Below are positions 61,138 through 64,000 of a stretch of DNA of 64,000 nt, one piece after another. The first letter of the stretch is position 1. The number at the start of each line of letters is the position of its first letter. The notes under the pieces were generated by a model, which had not been told where the DNA came from, made no database searches, and saw only the letters and a program-made list of their open reading frames with translations. A program made the position numbers and the translations under genes. The stretch comes from Melastoma dodecandrum. Its lineage: Eukaryota; Streptophyta; Magnoliopsida; Myrtales; Melastomataceae. The stretch spans positions 3,117,501 through 3,181,500 of the forward strand of contig JARUPY010000602.1 in NCBI GenBank assembly GCA_029817715.1. The letters run 5' to 3'.

Positions 61138-61857
61138 CTTCCTTATCCCACCCAAACGATGCAGAGCCGAGGGGAGCGACCGGCATCCCCAATTCTCTCT
61201 GCCTTTTTTTTGTTGGTAGGATGAAAACGGCATCCTTGTAGTCGTACTTGCAGTAGCAGCAGCAGCAGCAGTAGTGACCTGGTGGGGTCTGCAGCTTAAA
61301 TAGTCAACACAAATTATACTGTCATCTATCTCTGTCTGTCTCTTGCGTGGTGTGCGTGCGTGGTTGTGGAGGGATTGAAGTGAGTGGGTGACACAACCAC
61401 GTGAAGGACACACCAGGAAAAGAAAACCACCACCACAACCACCACCGCCCATTAACACCACCACCACCACCACCGTTTCCCAGTTGGCTTCATATCAACG
61501 CCAACAGTTTATACACAACACCCCGCAGCGCTGGTGGTCGGTCAATCAATAGCATCGTCCCTTTTCCCTTTTGGTAAAAAACACATATGCTAATGCTGCT
61601 AGTGGTCTCTCCCGACCCTCCTCTGTTTGCCACTATCCCACCCTCTCTAGACTTTTCCTCCATCCCACCCCTGCTTTTGCTACTTCTACACCCAATAATC
61701 ACAATGCTAGTGGTTGCTTTGCTGCCCTCACTCTCACTAACTTTGCCTTCTGTTCCCTTTCATCCCACTTCCCTTGTCTTCTTTTTCCCATCTTTTTTTT
61801 TCCTGAGAAAATGTTAGCAGATTATTTCCTAGCTTCTTTTTAGTTCTGAGGGTTCTC
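61138..61857 (+). other. Promoter and 5' leader of the trihelix gene
   Basis: CT-rich sequence with an AGC repeat (about 61255-61271) and an ACC repeat (about 61456-61474). A pyrimidine-rich leader runs to the ATG at 61858. No gene is supported here. Confidence 0.5.
61456..61474. repeat. (CAC)n microsatellite
   Basis: Six perfect CAC units, with partial copies nearby. Confidence 0.8.
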
Positions 61858-63047
61858 ATGGAGAGTGAGATGCAGGATACTCAGGAAAATACCAACACCC
61901 CACTTCCACCACCACACACTCTCCCCGCAATCAAGCAGCAGGACTCCCCCCCGCCTTCCAAGGCGGTTACCCCCCTGGCAGCTGCTCTCGGGGTTGTTCC
62001 TAGCGGCGGCGGCGGCGATCGGTTGAAGAGAGATGAATGGAGCGAGGGTGCCGTCTCAACCCTTCTCGAGGCCTATGAGGCAAAATGGGTCATTCGGAAC
62101 AGGGCTAAGCTCAAAGGCCATGACTGGGAGGACGTGGCCAGGTTAGTCTCGTCCAGGTGTAATGGCACCAAGTCCCACAAGACTCAGACTCAGTGCAAGA
62201 ACAAGATCGAGTCAATGAAGAAGCGGTACCGGTCGGAGTCGGCCATTGCGGACTCCTCGTCCTGGCCTTTGTACCCACGTCTCGATACGCTCCTGCGCGG
62301 GACTTTGTCGCCGAATCCCGTGTCTTCTCAGCAGCCGGCCTCAGCCCCCCCTTCTCTGCCTTCTCAGACTCTGCCGTTTAATCCCTCGCCCCAGGCGCAT
62401 CCCCTGCTACTGTTGGATCCTCCCCTGGTGGTAGCATCGCAGTCACCTGGGATGCTGTCTGGAAGCCAGCTGCTCCCGCCACCGCCTCCACTGCTTAACA
62501 AGGCACATAATTCTCAGGAATCGAATGGAGCTGACAGGGTAAAGGCGGCAGTTAAGGTCAGTAGCTCTTTACCTGTTTTTGAAAGGTTTGGCGCTAGATT
62601 AGTCTCCGCATTACACCGTTTCCTGTTGGCCTGGTTTACTTACAGGAAGATGGACTCGGTTTGGAAGCAAAACTATCCGACCGGTTATCGGATAAGGATC
62701 CCTTGGAAACAGACAGCAGCACCCCGGCGCTGTACAGTGACAAGCAGCAGAACTCCAGGTCGAGGCCAAAGACGGAGAGGAAGGGTCGGAGGAGGAAAAG
62801 GAGGGGAGAAGAGTGGGAGATAGCGGAGAGCATCAGGTGGCTGGCGGAGGTGGTGGTGAGGTCGGAGCAGTCGAGGATGGAGACCATGAAGGAGATGGAA
62901 AGGATGAGGATGGAAGCTGAGGCGAGGCGGGGGGAGATGGAGCTCAAGAGGACCGAGATCGTCGCCAATACCCAGCTGGAGATTGCGAGGATATTCGCCG
63001 CAAGCATCAAGGGGATCGATCCTTCCCTAAGAATTGGAAGGAACTAA
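61858..63047 (+). CDS. Trihelix transcription factor, SIP1/ASIL-like
   Basis: Nuclear DNA-binding protein of the trihelix family. Two exons: 61858-62556 and 62646-63047 (366 aa). A Pro/Gln-rich leader precedes the single trihelix (MYB/SANT-like) domain at about residues 58-130, with DEWSEGAVSTLLEAYEAKW, the third-helix region KTQTQCKNKIESMKKRYR, and the hydrophobic residue of helix 2 in HDWEDVARLV. A Pro/Ser-rich middle follows. The C-terminus has a basic nuclear-signal-like stretch (RKGRRRKRRGEEWE) and a long charged coiled coil (MKEMERMRMEAEARRGEMEL), typical of SIP1-clade factors. The intron joins AVK to EDGLG in phase 0. Target genes are unknown; ASIL homologues repress seed genes. Confidence 0.88.
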
Positions 63048-63346
63048 GACTTAACTGATACTTCCGAGTACATGTATTGGCGATTGCAGATGGTTTTAGG
63101 ATTCTCCTATAAAGTAATAATTCCATATGCTGCATTGTTATTACAGTACCCTTTTGTCAGTTGAACAATTTGACATCTAAGTCATTGACAAACCTCTAAT
63201 TATCTTCAATTCTTCTATCTTTTTTTGGTTTCTACATTAACAAAATGGTAAGAAGAAGGGGGTGAGAGTTTGAACCCCCAAAAACCCCAGCAAAGCTTTA
63301 AACCTCGTACCTTTGAAACTTCCTACCTAATCCGGAGACGGGGGCA
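63048..63346. other. Short intergenic spacer between trihelix gene and thioredoxin z gene
   Basis: About 300 bp holding the trihelix 3' UTR and the promoter of the downstream gene. Nothing else is seen. Confidence 0.5.
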
Positions 63347-63910
63347 ATGAGGATGTCTCTGCTTCAGCTGCCCGCTCCTATCAACGCGTCCCTCATCCAC
63401 GCACCTCGTCCTCTTCCTTCCCATTTCCCTCCCGTTGGGTCCTTAGTCGGAATCCACCGTCAAAATCCCATCTTTTCGCCTCCCCCGGCCATAAAGGAGA
63501 GACCTTACGCCCCGTCGACGCAACCCTGGAGGTTGCTCAGCAAACCCCCGAGAGGAAAGTACCTCCAGGATGACTACCTCGTGGTACGCCCTCCCAGTAA
63601 TCATTGAATTTATCTTCGGTTGCGGGATGATTTTGATATAATTTTTTCGGGTTTTTGAGGTTTTGAATGTGGGCATGCGTCTGGTTTTGTTGTCCGAGGA
63701 TGGCTGTTGTTGTGGGAATTGATTCTCATGATTCGTTGCGGCTTGATTGATGCTGAATGTGTTTTTGCTTTTTTTTTTTTTCTGAAGAAGAAAATGTCGG
63801 CTGAGGAGGTTCAGGATCTGGTGAGGGGGAAGAGGGATGTGCCCCTCGTTATCGATTTCTACGCGACGTGGTGCGGCCCTTGTATCCTCATGGCTCAAGA
63901 ACTTGAAATG
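63347..63910 (+). CDS. CITRX: Thioredoxin z / CITRX-like, plastidial (5' part only)
   Basis: First two exons of a gene that continues beyond the right edge: 63347-63583 and 63788-63910. The N-terminus is rich in Pro, Ser, Leu and Arg without acidic residues at first, fitting a plastid transit peptide. The mature start KPPRGKYLQDDYLVKKMSAE matches the CITRX/TRX z family. The active site WCGPC sits in DFYATWCGPCILMAQELEM, in the expected thioredoxin position. In Arabidopsis TRX z works with the plastid RNA polymerase and FLN proteins. ATGs at 63347 and 63353 are both possible starts. The third exon and later are not in the window. Confidence 0.9.
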
Positions 63911-64000
63911 GTAACTCTAGTTCCCGTCCTCCTCGCTTTTCCTCTTCAGGGGAATGAATTTGTTACCGAGTCGCGGTTTCTGGGATAAGGGAAGTTATCA

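Overview
The window is nuclear DNA of a flowering plant. Nearly all genes are split by short GT-AG introns with T-rich 3' ends, and the products are plant-typical: annexins D3 and D4, LNK2 clock coactivators, FY, SINAT, MORN-type PIP5K, hydroxyproline arabinosyltransferase, trihelix factor, plastid thioredoxin z. One cytosolic-type tRNA-Asn is present. I cannot name the species. No virus, CRISPR array, intact transposon or bacterial-style operon was seen.

Layout from left to right: a CCCH zinc-finger/RRM protein (160-2835, +); about 4.4 kb of gene-poor DNA; the U1 snRNP 70 kDa protein (7242-12841, +); an armadillo-repeat protein resembling U-box ligases but without a U-box (13396-16018, -); annexin D3-like (17161-18573, -) and annexin D4-like (18881-20324, +) head to head; two tandem LNK2-like genes (21462-25415 and 26614-29786, +); eIF2B beta (30901-33406, -); a SINAT-type RING E3 ligase (34926-36062, +); the FY polyadenylation/flowering factor (36502-41760, -); a SirB1-domain protein with a putative plastid signal (42794-45040, +); a MORN-type PIP5K (46647-49643, -); about 3.2 kb of low-complexity DNA; cyclophilin CYP22-like (52846-54363, +); a damaged arabinosyltransferase gene (about 55681-58005, +); a single-exon armadillo protein (59045-60058, +); tRNA-Asn (61049-61122, +); a trihelix factor (61858-63047, +); and the 5' end of thioredoxin z/CITRX (63347 to the right edge, +).

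Exon models were built by hand from splice signals and protein-family conservation. For every apparently intact complete gene the exon lengths sum to a multiple of three. UTR ends and transcription starts cannot be fixed from sequence alone. The genes do not form one pathway. Linked groups are the annexin pair, the LNK2 pair, and several RNA-processing proteins (U1-70K, FY, the CCCH/RRM protein). The most notable observations are the tandem LNK2 duplication, in which the downstream copy has a stop followed by a still-recognisable C-terminal relic; the arabinosyltransferase with several independent lesions; a GC-AG intron and a conserved-looking long intron in U1-70K; a 22-nt microexon in PIP5K; and repeated long G/C homopolymers between genes. 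I did not find evidence of a wholly new biological system.
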